Source: Fusobacterium varium (GTDB taxonomy: Bacteria > Fusobacteriota > Fusobacteriia > Fusobacteriales > Fusobacteriaceae). From it: a stretch of 64,000 nucleotides of DNA. This document shows positions 52,204 to 61,983 of the stretch, piece after piece. The stretch lies in contig JADYUE010000003.1 of NCBI GenBank assembly GCA_021531615.1, positions 1-64,000 of the forward strand, given 5' to 3'. The notes beneath the pieces are model-generated. The model ran no database searches. It saw only the letters and a program-made list of their open reading frames with translations, and was not told the origin of the DNA. Every line of letters starts with the position of its first letter. The stretch's first letter is position 1. The position numbers and the translations under genes are program-made.

Positions 52204-53151
52204 ATGAATTATTATGCTGGAGTAGATCTAGGAGGAACAAATACTAAAATAGGAATTTTAAATAGAGAGGGGGATATTTTAAAAAGTAGAATAATAAAGA
52301 CTTTATCAGCAGAGGGAGTAGATAATACTTTAGAGAGAATTTGGAAAACAATACAGGAGTTAGCTCAAGAACTTGATATAAATATAAAAAATATTAAGGG
52401 AATTGGGCTTGGAATACCTGGACCAGTGTTAGAACAAAGTATAGTAGCATTTTTTGCTAATTTCCCTTGGGAAAGAAATATCAATATAAAAGAGAAACTG
52501 GAAAAACTTACAGGAATTGAAACAAAACTTGATAATGATGCCAATATTATAGCTTTAGGAGAAGCTAAATATGGAGCAGCTAAAGGAAGTAAAAGTAGTG
52601 TAACAGTGGCACTAGGAACAGGAATAGGTGGAGGAATCTATATAGATGGTAAATTAGTTTCTGGGGCTAAAGGTGCAGGTGGAGAAGTAGGACACATGAA
52701 AATAGTAAAAGATGGAAAACTATGTGGATGTGGACAAAGAGGATGTTTTGAAGCATATGTTTCTGCTACTGGATTAATAAGAGAAGCTGTTTCAAGATTG
52801 ACAGTAAATAAACAAAATCTTCTTTATAAGATGATAGATGGAGATTTGATGAAACTAGAAGCTAAAGATATTTTTGATGCAGCTAGAGAGGGAGATGCTT
52901 TTTCATTAGATTTAGTAGATTATGAAGCAGAGTATTTAGCTTTAGGAATAGCTAATATTTTAAATATAATAAATCCTGAGGTTGTAGTTTTAGGTGGTGG
53001 AGTAGCTTTAGCTGGAGATATTCTATTGAATCCATTGAGAGAAAAATTAAGTAAGTATGCTCTACCAGTAACTTTAGAAGAATTGAAAATAGTTCAAGGT
53101 GTATTAGGAAATGAAGCTGGGATTAAAGGAGCAGTTGGATTATTTAACTAA
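52204..53151 (+). CDS. ROK-family glucokinase
   Basis: Phosphorylates a hexose, most likely glucose. ROK kinase with YYAGVDLGGTNTKIGI at the start, the active-site region IGLGIPGPV near residue 67, DNDANIIALGEAKYGAAKGS near 115, GTGIGGGIYIDGKLV near 140, and the zinc motif GHMKIVKDGKLCGCGQRGCF near 167 (the CGCGQRGC form is typical of glucokinases). Start is ATG 52204 behind GGAGGG. It directly precedes the mgl sugar transporter, so it may phosphorylate the incoming sugar. Confidence 0.9.
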   Translation: MNYYAGVDLGGTNTKIGILNREGDILKSRIIKTLSAEGVDNTLERIWKTIQELAQELDINIKNIKGIGLGIPGPVLEQSIVAFFANFPWERNINIKEKLEKLTGIETKLDNDANIIALGEAKYGAAKGSKSSVTVALGTGIGGGIYIDGKLVSGAKGAGGEVGHMKIVKDGKLCGCGQRGCFEAYVSATGLIREAVSRLTVNKQNLLYKMIDGDLMKLEAKDIFDAAREGDAFSLDLVDYEAEYLALGIANILNIINPEVVVLGGGVALAGDILLNPLREKLSKYALPVTLEELKIVQGVLGNEAGIKGAVGLFN

Positions 53152-53250
53152 TTAATTGAAAAGAAAAGAGAAAATCAAGAAAAAAATGGTAAAAATTAAA
53201 AACTAAATATCTTTAGTTTAAAAAGTTTTCATAAAAACAAAATAACGGTA

Positions 53251-53279
53251 TTGACAAAGTTGAGATAAAAGATTATATT
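53251..53279 (+). promoter_or_regulatory. mgl operon promoter
   Basis: TTGACA (53251-53256), 17 bases, TATATT (53274-53279), about 100 bases before mglB. Confidence 0.75.
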
Positions 53280-53381
53280 TATAGTGATAGTATAAAAATA
53301 AAATTTTAACTTCGTAAACAAATTATAAAGTTCTAATTTTAAACAGTACACACTATATAAAATCTCAGGAGGTATTTTGGT

Positions 53382-54422
53382 ATGAAGAAAACAAGTTTAA
53401 TACTAGGAGCATTATTATTAGCAGCAGGACTAACTGGTTGTGGAGATAAAAAAGAAGCTGCTCCAGCAGAAAAAGCAGCAGAAGCACCAAAAGCTGAAAA
53501 AAAATTAAACATAGGATTTACAGCTTATAAATATGATGACAACTTTATCGCTCTATACAGAAAAGTTGTATTAGCAGAAGCTGACAAAGTAAAAGATAAA
53601 GTTGAGTTATCAATGGTTGACTCTCAAAATGCTCAACAAACTCAAAATGACCAAATAGATGTAATGCTTTCTAAAGGAACAGATGCATTAGCTATTAACT
53701 TAGTTGACCCAGCAGCAGGACAAACAGTTATGGAAAAAATTAAAGCTGAAAATGTTCCAGTTGTATTCTACAATAAAAAACCTGCAAAAGAAGTTTTAGA
53801 TGCTTATGATAAAGCTTACTATGTAGGAATCGACCCTAACGCTCAAGGAATAGCTCAAGGGGAACTTATTATGAAAGCTTGGAAAGCTAACCCTGAATTA
53901 GACTTAAATAAAGATGGAAAAATTCAATATGTTATGATTAAAGGAGAACCTGGACATCCAGATGCTGAAGCAAGAACTATCTACTCAGTAAAAACTCTTA
54001 ACGATAAAGGAATTGAAACTGAAGAACTTCATCTAGACGCTGCTATGTGGGATACTGCAATGGCAAAAGATAAAATGGATGCATGGTTATCAGGACCTAA
54101 CGGAGATAAAATTGAAGTTGTAATTTGTAACAATGATGGAATGGCTCTAGGAGCTATCGAATCAATGAAAGCTATGGGTAAAAACCTTCCAGTATTTGGA
54201 GTTGACGCATTACCAGAAGCTCTTGTAAAAATTGAAGCTGGAGAAATGGCTGGAACAGTTCTTAACGATGCTAATGGACAAGGAAAAGCAACTTGGGATA
54301 TGGTTGTAAACTTAGCAGGAGGAAAAGCTCCTACTGAAGGAACTGAATGGAAACTTGATGGAAAAGAAATCTTAATTCCTAGTATCGGAATTGACAAAGA
54401 AAATGTAGCACAATTCAAATAA
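53382..54422 (+). CDS. mglB: Galactose/methylgalactoside ABC transporter, substrate-binding protein
   Basis: A 346-residue binding lipoprotein: signal and lipobox [14 protein letters not shown] (Cys near residue 20), an Ala/Glu/Lys linker, then a periplasmic binding fold of the ribose/galactose class. [18 protein letters not shown] opens the domain, [27 protein letters not shown] and [20 protein letters not shown] are ligand-side segments, and the MglB-like calcium loop appears as DLNKDGKIQ near 186. The codon use suggests high expression. First gene of mglBAC. Confidence 0.93.
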   Translation: MKKTSLILGALLLAAGLTGCGDKKEAAPAEKAAEAPKAEKKLNIGFTAYKYDDNFIALYRKVVLAEADKVKDKVELSMVDSQNAQQTQNDQIDVMLSKGTDALAINLVDPAAGQTVMEKIKAENVPVVFYNKKPAKEVLDAYDKAYYVGIDPNAQGIAQGELIMKAWKANPELDLNKDGKIQYVMIKGEPGHPDAEARTIYSVKTLNDKGIETEELHLDAAMWDTAMAKDKMDAWLSGPNGDKIEVVICNNDGMALGAIESMKAMGKNLPVFGVDALPEALVKIEAGEMAGTVLNDANGQGKATWDMVVNLAGGKAPTEGTEWKLDGKEILIPSIGIDKENVAQFK

Positions 54423-54447
54423 GATGAAATTATAAAACATTAAATTA

Positions 54448-54480
54448 GAGGGGAGATTGTTTTGTAACATCTCCCCTTTA
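54448..54480 (+). promoter_or_regulatory. Intercistronic hairpin between mglB and mglA
   Basis: GGGGAGAT pairs with ATCTCCCC (about 54450-54477) followed by a weak TTTA tract. Such hairpins after binding-protein genes usually give partial termination or protect the upstream message, keeping the binding protein in excess. Confidence 0.7.
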
Positions 54481-54514
54481 AATAAAGAACGACAGAGTAA
54501 CAAAAGGAGACACG

Positions 54515-56017
54515 ATGAAAAATTTAGAATATATTCTTGAGATGAACAATATTTCTAAAGAGTTTCCGGGGGTAAAAGCGTTGGATGGGGCTAACTTAAA
54601 AGTAAGACCACATTCTGTTCATGCATTAATGGGTGAAAATGGAGCTGGAAAATCTACTTTAATGAAATGTTTGTTTGGAATTTATGAAAAAGATGGTGGA
54701 AATATATTATTCGATGGGAAAGAAATAAACTTCCACTCTGCAAAGGAAGCACTTGATAATGGTGTTTCAATGGTTCACCAAGAACTTAACCAAGTTTTAC
54801 AAAGAAATGTGTTAGATAATATATGGTTGGGAAGATATCCTAAAAAAGGTTTCTTTATAGATGAAAAAAAAATGTATGAGGATACTAAAAAGATATTTGA
54901 AGATCTAGAAATAGATGTAGATCCTCGTGCAAAAGTAGCTGACTTAGCAGTTTCTGAAAGACAAATGATAGAGATTGCAAAGGCAGTATCATATAATTCG
55001 AAAATAATCGTGATGGACGAACCTACTTCTTCACTTACTGAAAAAGAGGTTGCACATCTGTTTAAAATTATAAATAAATTGAGAGATAAAGGTTGTGGAA
55101 TTGTATATATTTCACATAAGATGGAAGAGATAAAAGCTATATCAGATGATATCACTATTCTTAGAGATGGAAAATGGATAGCTACAGAATCAGTTGCTAA
55201 TTTAACAACTGAACAAATTATCAATATGATGGTAGGAAGAGATCTGACAGATCGTTTCCCACCTAAAGATAACCAAGTAAAAGAGTGTATTTTAAAAGTA
55301 GAAGGACTTACAGCAGTACAACAACCATCTATTCAAGATGTTAGCTTTGAACTACACAAAGGTGAGATCTTAGGAATAGCAGGACTTGTTGGAGCTAAAA
55401 GAACTGATATAGTTGAAACAATATTTGGTATAAGAGAAAAAGCTGAAGGAAAAATTACTCTTAATGGAAAAGAGGTTAAAAATAAAACTCCTAATGAAGC
55501 TATAGAAAATGGATTTGCTCTTGTAACAGAGGAACGTAGAGCTACTGGAATTTACAGTATGCTAGATATACTGTTTAACTCTGCAATTTCAAATCTAGAT
55601 AGTTATAAAAATAATTTTAAACTACTAGATAATAAGAAGATGGCTGAAGATACTCAATGGGTAATTGATAGTATGAGAGTAAAAACACCATCACAAAGCA
55701 CAAGTATAGGATCACTTTCTGGAGGAAACCAACAAAAAGTTATTATAGGAAGATGGCTTCTAACTGAGCCAGATGTACTTATGCTAGATGAGCCTACAAG
55801 AGGAATAGACGTTTTAGCAAAATATGAAATTTATCAATTAATGATAGAACTAGCTAAAAAAGATAAGGGAATTATAATGATCTCTTCTGAAATGCCTGAG
55901 CTTTTAGGTGTTACAGATAGAATACTTGTTATGAGTAATGGTAGAGTTGCTGGAATAGTAAAAACATCAGAGACAACTCAAGAAGAGATTATGACTTTAT
56001 CAGCTAAATATCTATAG
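54515..56017 (+). CDS. mglA: Galactose/methylgalactoside ABC transporter, ATPase
   Basis: A 500-residue double ATPase. The first domain has Walker [10 protein letters not shown] near residue 39, signature [12 protein letters not shown] near 145 and [11 protein letters not shown]. The second has a degenerate Walker A (GLVGAKRTD) but signature [15 protein letters not shown] and DEPTRGID, the normal asymmetry of sugar ABC ATPases of the MglA/RbsA/XylG type. It energises MglC. It follows mglB after an intercistronic hairpin, and mglC follows after 18 bases. Confidence 0.94.
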   Translation: MKNLEYILEMNNISKEFPGVKALDGANLKVRPHSVHALMGENGAGKSTLMKCLFGIYEKDGGNILFDGKEINFHSAKEALDNGVSMVHQELNQVLQRNVLDNIWLGRYPKKGFFIDEKKMYEDTKKIFEDLEIDVDPRAKVADLAVSERQMIEIAKAVSYNSKIIVMDEPTSSLTEKEVAHLFKIINKLRDKGCGIVYISHKMEEIKAISDDITILRDGKWIATESVANLTTEQIINMMVGRDLTDRFPPKDNQVKECILKVEGLTAVQQPSIQDVSFELHKGEILGIAGLVGAKRTDIVETIFGIREKAEGKITLNGKEVKNKTPNEAIENGFALVTEERRATGIYSMLDILFNSAISNLDSYKNNFKLLDNKKMAEDTQWVIDSMRVKTPSQSTSIGSLSGGNQQKVIIGRWLLTEPDVLMLDEPTRGIDVLAKYEIYQLMIELAKKDKGIIMISSEMPELLGVTDRILVMSNGRVAGIVKTSETTQEEIMTLSAKYL

Positions 56018-56035
56018 GAAAAGGGAGAGTAAAAA

Positions 56036-57055
56036 ATGAATATTCGTAAAAAAGATGGAAGTATAGATTTTAAAAAATTACTAATTCAAAGTGGATTGTA
56101 TCTTGTACTATTTTTAATGTTGGTATTAATTGTTGCAAAAGAACCTTCATTCTTAAGTATAAGAAACTTTAAAAACATTATTACACAATCATCAGTTAGA
56201 GCAATTATAGCTCTTGGAGTTGCAGGACTTATTGTTACTCAAGGTACAGACCTTTCAGCAGGAAGACAAGTTGGACTTGCAGCAGTTATTTCAGCAACAC
56301 TTCTTCAAGCTAGTACAAATGTTAATAAAGTTCTAGATATTGGAGAATTACCAGTAATAGTTGCTATTTTAGTTGTAACAGTAGTTGGAATGATCATTGG
56401 ATCTATCAATGGATTAATAGTTGCAAAACTAAATGTTCACCCATTTATTGCTACTTTAGGTATGATGACAATCGTTTATGGAATGAACTCACTATATTAT
56501 GACTCAGTTGGTAAAGCATCACCTATCTCTGGATTTAGTGAAGCATATAGTAACTTTGCTCAAGGAACTATTGGTTCAGGAAGTTTCTCAATATCATATT
56601 TAATTATATATGCTGCAATAGCAACAGTAATTATGTGGGTATTATGGAATAAAACAAAATTTGGTAAAAACGTATTTGCTGTTGGAGGAAACCCAGAAGC
56701 AGCTAAAGTATCGGGGGTAAACGTTACAAGAACATTAGTTGGAATTTATGCTCTATCAGGAATCTACTATGCATTTGGAGGATTACTAGAAGCAGGACGT
56801 ATCGGTTCAGCAACTAACAACCTAGGAAACATGTATGAAATGGACGCAATTGCAGCTTGTGTAATTGGAGGAGTTTCATTCTATGGAGGAGTTGGAAAAA
56901 TCTCTGGTATCATTACAGGAGTTATCATTCTACAAGTTATCAACTATGGATTAACTTATGTAGGAGTAAGCCCTTACTGGCAATATATCATTAAAGGTAT
57001 TATAATAGTTGCAGCAGTTGCATTTGACTCTATTAAATATGCTAAGAAAAAATAA
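56036..57055 (+). CDS. mglC: Galactose/methylgalactoside ABC transporter, permease
   Basis: A 339-residue inner-membrane permease of the RbsC/MglC group with about nine to ten helices. Characteristic segments are LIVTQGTDLSAGRQVGLAAV near residue 66, LNVHPFIATLGMMTIVYGM near 131, FAVGGNPEAAKVSGVNV (the loop contacting the ATPase) near 215, and AACVIGGVSFYGGVGKISGI near 275. It forms a dimeric channel with MglA below and MglB outside. Confidence 0.94.
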   Translation: MNIRKKDGSIDFKKLLIQSGLYLVLFLMLVLIVAKEPSFLSIRNFKNIITQSSVRAIIALGVAGLIVTQGTDLSAGRQVGLAAVISATLLQASTNVNKVLDIGELPVIVAILVVTVVGMIIGSINGLIVAKLNVHPFIATLGMMTIVYGMNSLYYDSVGKASPISGFSEAYSNFAQGTIGSGSFSISYLIIYAAIATVIMWVLWNKTKFGKNVFAVGGNPEAAKVSGVNVTRTLVGIYALSGIYYAFGGLLEAGRIGSATNNLGNMYEMDAIAACVIGGVSFYGGVGKISGIITGVIILQVINYGLTYVGVSPYWQYIIKGIIIVAAVAFDSIKYAKKK

Positions 57056-57080
57056 TTAGGATTAAAAAATAGAATAAAAT

Positions 57081-57113
57081 AAAAAAGTCTGGCTAAATAG
57101 TCAGACTTTTTTA
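57081..57113 (+). terminator. mgl operon terminator
   Basis: AAAAAAGTCTG pairs with CAGACTTTTTT around a short loop. Confidence 0.85.
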
Positions 57114-57219
57114 ATAACGACGATGAAAAATTTATGTTTAAAGTATATAAAAAAATTGTATAATATTCAACAAGAATTGAGACAAAAAAATATAATAAAA
57201 ACGACATGGAGAATGAAAA

Positions 57220-58095
57220 ATGCAAAATTGTGAGATAAAAACAAATGAAAATAATGAGGAGTTAGTACAGCACGGAGATTATGAGTTTCCTTGTGCTTTA
57301 TATTTCTCAGATATAGACGTATATACAGCAAGTGAGATAGCATGGCACTGGCATAAGGAGATAGAGATAGTTGTATTATATGAAGGAAGAGTAGCTTTAG
57401 AAACAGAAAAGAAAAGTATTGTTTTACAAAAGGGAGATGGAGTATTTATAAACTCAGAGGAGCTACATTACTTTAAAAAAATAGGAGATGAAAAGTGCCT
57501 ACTTGTATCATATGTTTTTGATAAAAGTTTTGTAGGAGGAGATAAGGGAAGTATTATAGAGAGAAAATACATAGAACCTTTAGTACAAAATAAAACATTG
57601 TCTCTTTTTAAATTTTCAAAAGATTTAAGTGAACAGTTGGTAAAAGCTTTTTTTCAATATGAGGAGAAGAGGTTTGGAAGTGAAGTAATTATAAGAAATA
57701 TTTTAAGTTTAGTTTTATTGGAGATAATAGTTGAGAATAAAGAGAAATTAATAGAAACAAAGACATATAAAAACTTAGATAGCCAGAGGATAAAAGGGAT
57801 GTTAGATTTTATTCAAAAAAATTACTCTAATGAACTTACTTTGAAGGAGATAGGAGAGTCAGTATTTATAGGAGAAAGGGAGACATTGAGATGTTTTGCT
57901 AGAACAATAGGAATCTCACCAATAGAGTATTTAAAAAAGTATAGGGTAACTGTGGCAGCTAATCTTCTTACAACGACAGAATTGCCTGTTACAGAGATTT
58001 GTATACAGTGTGGCTTTAATAGTCCTAGCTACTTTTCAAAATCCTTTCAAAAGGTATTTGGTGTGACTCCAAGAGTGTATAGAAAGGATAGATAG
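57220..58095 (+). CDS. AraC-family regulator with cupin sensor domain
   Basis: A 291-residue transcription factor. The N-terminal cupin-like domain (HWHKEIEIVVLYEGRVALET near residue 46, GDGVFINSEELHYFK near 72) probably binds a sugar. The C-terminal double helix-turn-helix includes NELTLKEIGESVFIGERETL and the AraC signature VTEICIQCGFNSPSYFSKSF, ending FGVTPRVYRKDR. It is next to mglBAC on the same strand, so control of sugar uptake is likely. An AT-rich TATAAT-bearing region precedes it. Confidence 0.88.
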   Translation: MQNCEIKTNENNEELVQHGDYEFPCALYFSDIDVYTASEIAWHWHKEIEIVVLYEGRVALETEKKSIVLQKGDGVFINSEELHYFKKIGDEKCLLVSYVFDKSFVGGDKGSIIERKYIEPLVQNKTLSLFKFSKDLSEQLVKAFFQYEEKRFGSEVIIRNILSLVLLEIIVENKEKLIETKTYKNLDSQRIKGMLDFIQKNYSNELTLKEIGESVFIGERETLRCFARTIGISPIEYLKKYRVTVAANLLTTTELPVTEICIQCGFNSPSYFSKSFQKVFGVTPRVYRKDR

Positions 58096-58158
58096 AAGAT
58101 ATTAAAATTTATTAAAAAAGATGATATAATTAGATAAAAAATAGAAAAGGTGAGAAAG

Positions 58159-59658
58159 ATGATAACTGGAGAGATTAAAAATAAAGTAGATAAGATGTGG
58201 GAATACTTTTGGACAGGAGGTTTAACAAACCCTGTTGATGTAATTGAGCAATTAACATATCTTATCTTTATGAAAAGATTGGACCAAGAGGAGATAAAAA
58301 AAGAGAGAGAAGAGAGAGAATTAAGTGTTCTTTTTGGAAATATGGATATTAAATATGTTTTTGATGAGGAACATCAAGATATTAGATGGAGTAGACTTAT
58401 TCAGTTGGGATCACCAAAAGAGTTATTTGAAAAGGTGAGAACAGAGGCTTTTGAATTTATAAAGGAACTAGATGATAATAAAGAGAGTATTTTTTCACAA
58501 TATATGAAAAATGCTATTTTTAAAGTGCCAACACCAGCAGTTTTACAAAATACTATGGACACAATAGAGGAGATATTTAATATGCCTCAAATGACAGAGG
58601 ATAAAGATACAAAGGGGGATCTATATGAGTATCTTCTTTCTAAACTTTCAACATCAGGAACAAATGGACAGTTTAGAACTCCTAAACATATAATAAATAT
58701 GATGGTTGAGCTTATGAAACCAACAACAGATGATATAATAATTGATCCTGCATGTGGGACATCGGGGTTTCTAGTAAGCTCAATAGAGTATATTAAGAGA
58801 AATTACAAAGAGGAGTTAGCAACAGATGATAAAATCTATGAGCATTTTACAAATAATATGATACATGGAAATGATACAGATGCTACAATGCTTGGAATCT
58901 CTGCAATGAATTTAATGCTACATGATATAACATCACCTAAATTAACAAGAATTGACTCTCTATCAACAGAGTATACTGAAGAGGATAAATATTCTCTAGT
59001 TCTAGCCAATCCACCATTTAAAGGAAGTGTAGATGCTGAGCTACTATCAAATACTCTTACACGTGTGGTAAAAACTAAGAAAACAGAACTTCTTTTTATA
59101 GCTCTATTTTTAAGAATGTTAAAAATAGGAGGGCGTGGAGCAGTAATTGTTCCTGACGGGGTACTATTTGGTTCATCAAATGCACATAAAAATTTAAGAA
59201 AAGAGTTAATTGAAAACAACCAATTAGAAGCAGTTATCTCAATGCCAAGTGGAGTGTTTAAACCTTATGCAGGGGTTTCAACAGGGATACTTATTTTTAC
59301 AAAAACAGGTAATGGAGGAACTGATAAAGTATGGTTCTATGATATGACAGCCGATGGTTACTCATTAGATGATAAGAGAAACCCAGTAGAAGAGAATGAT
59401 ATTCCAGATATTATTGAGAGATTTGGGAATTTAGAAAGAGAGATAGATAGAAAGAGAACTGAAAAATCTTTCTTTGTTCCTAAAGAGGAGATTGTAAATA
59501 ATGATTATGATCTTTCAATTAATAAATATAAAGAGATTGTATATGAGAAAGTTGAGTATGATCCACCAGAAGTTATTATTGCTCGTATAGAGGAGCTATC
59601 AAAATCAATAGCTAAAAATATGGAAGAATTAAAAGTGATGTTAAATGAAGATATATAG
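58159..59658 (+). CDS. hsdM: Type I restriction-modification system, methyltransferase subunit
   Basis: A 499-residue N6-adenine methyltransferase subunit. Helical N-terminal domain (MWEYFWTGGLTNPVDVIEQL), a GQFRTPKHIINMMVELMKP recruiting segment, SAM-binding DPACGTSGFL near residue 197, and catalytic NPPF in LANPPFKGS near 280. I choose ATG 58159 behind AAAAGGTG rather than the GTG three codons upstream. It overlaps the first hsdS by 14 bases. Works with HsdS to methylate both strands of a split recognition site, and with HsdR to cut unmodified DNA. Confidence 0.95.
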   Translation: MITGEIKNKVDKMWEYFWTGGLTNPVDVIEQLTYLIFMKRLDQEEIKKEREERELSVLFGNMDIKYVFDEEHQDIRWSRLIQLGSPKELFEKVRTEAFEFIKELDDNKESIFSQYMKNAIFKVPTPAVLQNTMDTIEEIFNMPQMTEDKDTKGDLYEYLLSKLSTSGTNGQFRTPKHIINMMVELMKPTTDDIIIDPACGTSGFLVSSIEYIKRNYKEELATDDKIYEHFTNNMIHGNDTDATMLGISAMNLMLHDITSPKLTRIDSLSTEYTEEDKYSLVLANPPFKGSVDAELLSNTLTRVVKTKKTELLFIALFLRMLKIGGRGAVIVPDGVLFGSSNAHKNLRKELIENNQLEAVISMPSGVFKPYAGVSTGILIFTKTGNGGTDKVWFYDMTADGYSLDDKRNPVEENDIPDIIERFGNLEREIDRKRTEKSFFVPKEEIVNNDYDLSINKYKEIVYEKVEYDPPEVIIARIEELSKSIAKNMEELKVMLNEDI

Positions 59659-60760
59659 TGAAGAATTAAAAAAAATAAAATTAATAGATGTTTTTGAAAT
59701 AGTTCTTTCTGGAGAATGGGGAGAAGAAAATTTAGAAGATAATGAGAATACGGCCTATATAATTAGAACTACTAATTTTTTAAATGATGGAACTCTTGAT
59801 GTAGAAAATAGAGAATTAGTTAAAAGAAAGATATCAAGGGAAAAAATAGATGAAAAACATTTAAAAAGAGGAGATATCATTATAGAAAAATCAGGAGGAA
59901 GTCCTAATCAACCAGTAGGAAGAGTAGTATATTTTGATATTGAGTCAGAAAAAAACTTTTTATGTAATAATTTTACTTCAATTTTAAGAGTAAAAGAGGG
60001 AATAGAACCCAAATATATATTTTATTTTTTAAAAGATTGTTATAAAAAAAGAATAGTATTAAAGTATCAAAATAAAACAACAGGTATAATTAATTTAAAA
60101 TTACAAGACTATTTAAAAAATACAGAAATTCAATTACCAAATATAGAAATACAGAAGAAAATAGTAGAAATTTTAGATAAAGCTTTTTTAATAAATTCTT
60201 TATTAATTGAGAAAGAGAGAAGGATATCAGAATTAAATAAATGTCTATTTAGCTTTGCCACAAAAAGAGCTCGAAAGCTACTATTGAATGAAGTTGCAGA
60301 TATAACTATGGGACAATCTCCTGATTCAAAATATTATAATACCTTAAAAGAAGGGTTACCATTTTTTCAAGGAAAAACAGAATTTGGAGAAAATTATATA
60401 AAAGAAATAAAATATTATTGTAGTTGCCCTTTAAAAATAGCAGAAGAAAATAGTATCTTAATGTCTGTAAGAGCACCTGTAGGAACAGTAAATATAAGTA
60501 AAGTAAGATGTTGTATAGGAAGAGGATTAGCTGCTATTATACCTAAAAAAATTGAAATGTTATATTTATTTTTTGCTTTAAAAAATCTTGAAAAAGAAAT
60601 TGAGAGAAAAGGAGTAGGAAGTACTTTTAAAGCTATAACAAAAAAGGATATAGAGAAAATAGAAATTCCAATAATAGAAATCAAGGAGCAAGTTGATTTT
60701 GTAAATAGGATATTAAAAATAGAAAAATCAAAATTTGAACTTTTTAGAGGTGTCGCTTAA
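59645..60760 (+). CDS. hsdS: Type I specificity subunit, first copy
   Basis: A 371-residue HsdS with two target recognition domains (about 8-165 and 212-350) separated and closed by helical spacers (IEIQKKIVEILDKAFLINSL near 170, and the C-terminal VDFVNRILKIEKSKFEL). The second domain opens LLNEVADITMGQSPDSKYY. It reads the two halves of the methylation site. Its ATG overlaps hsdM and its stop overlaps the second hsdS start by one base. A 21-base segment near its end (60719-60739) recurs in the second copy. Confidence 0.93.
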   Translation: MKIYSEELKKIKLIDVFEIVLSGEWGEENLEDNENTAYIIRTTNFLNDGTLDVENRELVKRKISREKIDEKHLKRGDIIIEKSGGSPNQPVGRVVYFDIESEKNFLCNNFTSILRVKEGIEPKYIFYFLKDCYKKRIVLKYQNKTTGIINLKLQDYLKNTEIQLPNIEIQKKIVEILDKAFLINSLLIEKERRISELNKCLFSFATKRARKLLLNEVADITMGQSPDSKYYNTLKEGLPFFQGKTEFGENYIKEIKYYCSCPLKIAEENSILMSVRAPVGTVNISKVRCCIGRGLAAIIPKKIEMLYLFFALKNLEKEIERKGVGSTFKAITKKDIEKIEIPIIEIKEQVDFVNRILKIEKSKFELFRGVA

Positions 60761-61854
60761 TGAAAATAGTGAGATTAGAAGATGTATGCACTACAACAAC
60801 ATCAAATTTAACACTGAAAGAATTAGATAAAAATAATGGTGCCTATCCAGTATATGGAGCTAGTGGCTTAATAAAATACATAGATTTTTATAATCAAGAT
60901 AAAGAGTATATTGGAATAGTAAAAGATGGAGCAGGAATAGGGAGAGTAATGCTTTTACCTAAAAATTCTTCTATTTTAGGAACTATGCAGTATATTTTTC
61001 CGAATGAAAATATAGATATAAAATATTTATACTTTAATCTCATAAAAATGAATTTAAAAAAATATTACTCAGGATCAACAATACCTCATATTTATTTTAA
61101 AGATTATAAAAAAGAAAAAATAAAGTTGTATAGTTTTGAAAAACAAAAGAAAATTGCAAAAATATTAGAAAATATATCTAATATTATAGAAAAAAAGAAA
61201 CAAAAATTACAAGAATATGAGCTTTTAAGTAAATGTCTATTTATAAAAATGTTTAAAGAAAATTATGATAAAAAAAATTGGGAAAATTTTTCTTTAGAAG
61301 AAATAGTAGAAATTTGTTCAAGTAAAAGAGTTTTTTTAGATCAAATAGTTATGGAAGGAATTGATTTCTACAGGGGAACAGAAATAGGACTATTAAGTGA
61401 AGGGAAAAAAATTGAACCAAAATTATTTATTACAAAAGAACATTATGAAAATTTAATAGCAGAAACAGGAAAACCTAAAATAGGGGATTTATTATTACCT
61501 TCAATATGTAATGATGGGAAAATATGGTATGTAAATACAGAAAAACCATTTTATTTTAAAGATGGAAGAGTTTTATGGATTAAAGAAAGCGATAAAGTAA
61601 AGGGTAAATTTTTACAATATTTTTTAAGAAATGAATTTTTGATGAACTACAAAAAAATAGCATCAGGGACAACATTTTCAGAATTGAAAATTTTTTCTTT
61701 AAAAAAAATAAAAGTAAAGTTGCCACCAATAGAATTACAAAATCAATTTGCTGAAAGAGTAAAATTAATAGAAAAATCAAAATTTGAAATACAAAAATCA
61801 ATAGAAGAAACACAAAAGCTTTTTGATAGTCTTATGGAAAAATATTTTGGATAG
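60760..61854 (+). CDS. Type I specificity subunit, second tandem copy
   Basis: A 364-residue second HsdS in the same orientation, also with two recognition domains (about 2-130 and 175-330) and conserved helices (SFEKQKKIAKILENISNIIE, then QFAERVKLIEKSKFEIQKS). The domains differ from those of the first copy, so the locus encodes four half-site readers. It may be translated by coupling (TAATG) and compete with the first copy, or serve as a donor for recombination by the tyrosine recombinase encoded next. Full-length and without stops, so apparently functional. Confidence 0.9.
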   Translation: MKIVRLEDVCTTTTSNLTLKELDKNNGAYPVYGASGLIKYIDFYNQDKEYIGIVKDGAGIGRVMLLPKNSSILGTMQYIFPNENIDIKYLYFNLIKMNLKKYYSGSTIPHIYFKDYKKEKIKLYSFEKQKKIAKILENISNIIEKKKQKLQEYELLSKCLFIKMFKENYDKKNWENFSLEEIVEICSSKRVFLDQIVMEGIDFYRGTEIGLLSEGKKIEPKLFITKEHYENLIAETGKPKIGDLLLPSICNDGKIWYVNTEKPFYFKDGRVLWIKESDKVKGKFLQYFLRNEFLMNYKKIASGTTFSELKIFSLKKIKVKLPPIELQNQFAERVKLIEKSKFEIQKSIEETQKLFDSLMEKYFG

Positions 61855-61921
61855 CCCCCTTTAAAATCAAAATTTTTACCTCTAAATTTTCTAAAAGCAC
61901 AGGATTTAAGAATATTTAAAG

Positions 61922-61950
61922 TTGAATTATAAAAAATAAGATGCTAGAAT
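61922..61950 (+). promoter_or_regulatory. Promoter of the recombinase gene
   Basis: TTGAAT (61922-61927), 17 bases, TAGAAT (61945-61950). The recombinase can be expressed separately from hsdMS. The 129-base gap shows no terminator. Confidence 0.6.
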
Positions 61951-61983
61951 CAGTGTAACTAATTAAATATATGGAGGGTTAAT

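Noticed and set aside
54029-54418. 129-residue minus-strand frame inside mglB
   Set aside because: Shadow of a clear binding-protein gene; no start signal and no domain.
54775-55224. 149-residue minus-strand frame inside mglA
   Set aside because: Antisense to the ATPase signature region, no ribosome binding site.
61866-61920. Short minus-strand peptide reading KFRGKNFDFKGG between hsdS and the recombinase, as a possible inverted hsdS remnant
   Set aside because: Too short and not clearly similar to either HsdS. Only nine bases (ACCTCTAAA) are inverted relative to the first hsdS, which is within chance in such AT-rich DNA.
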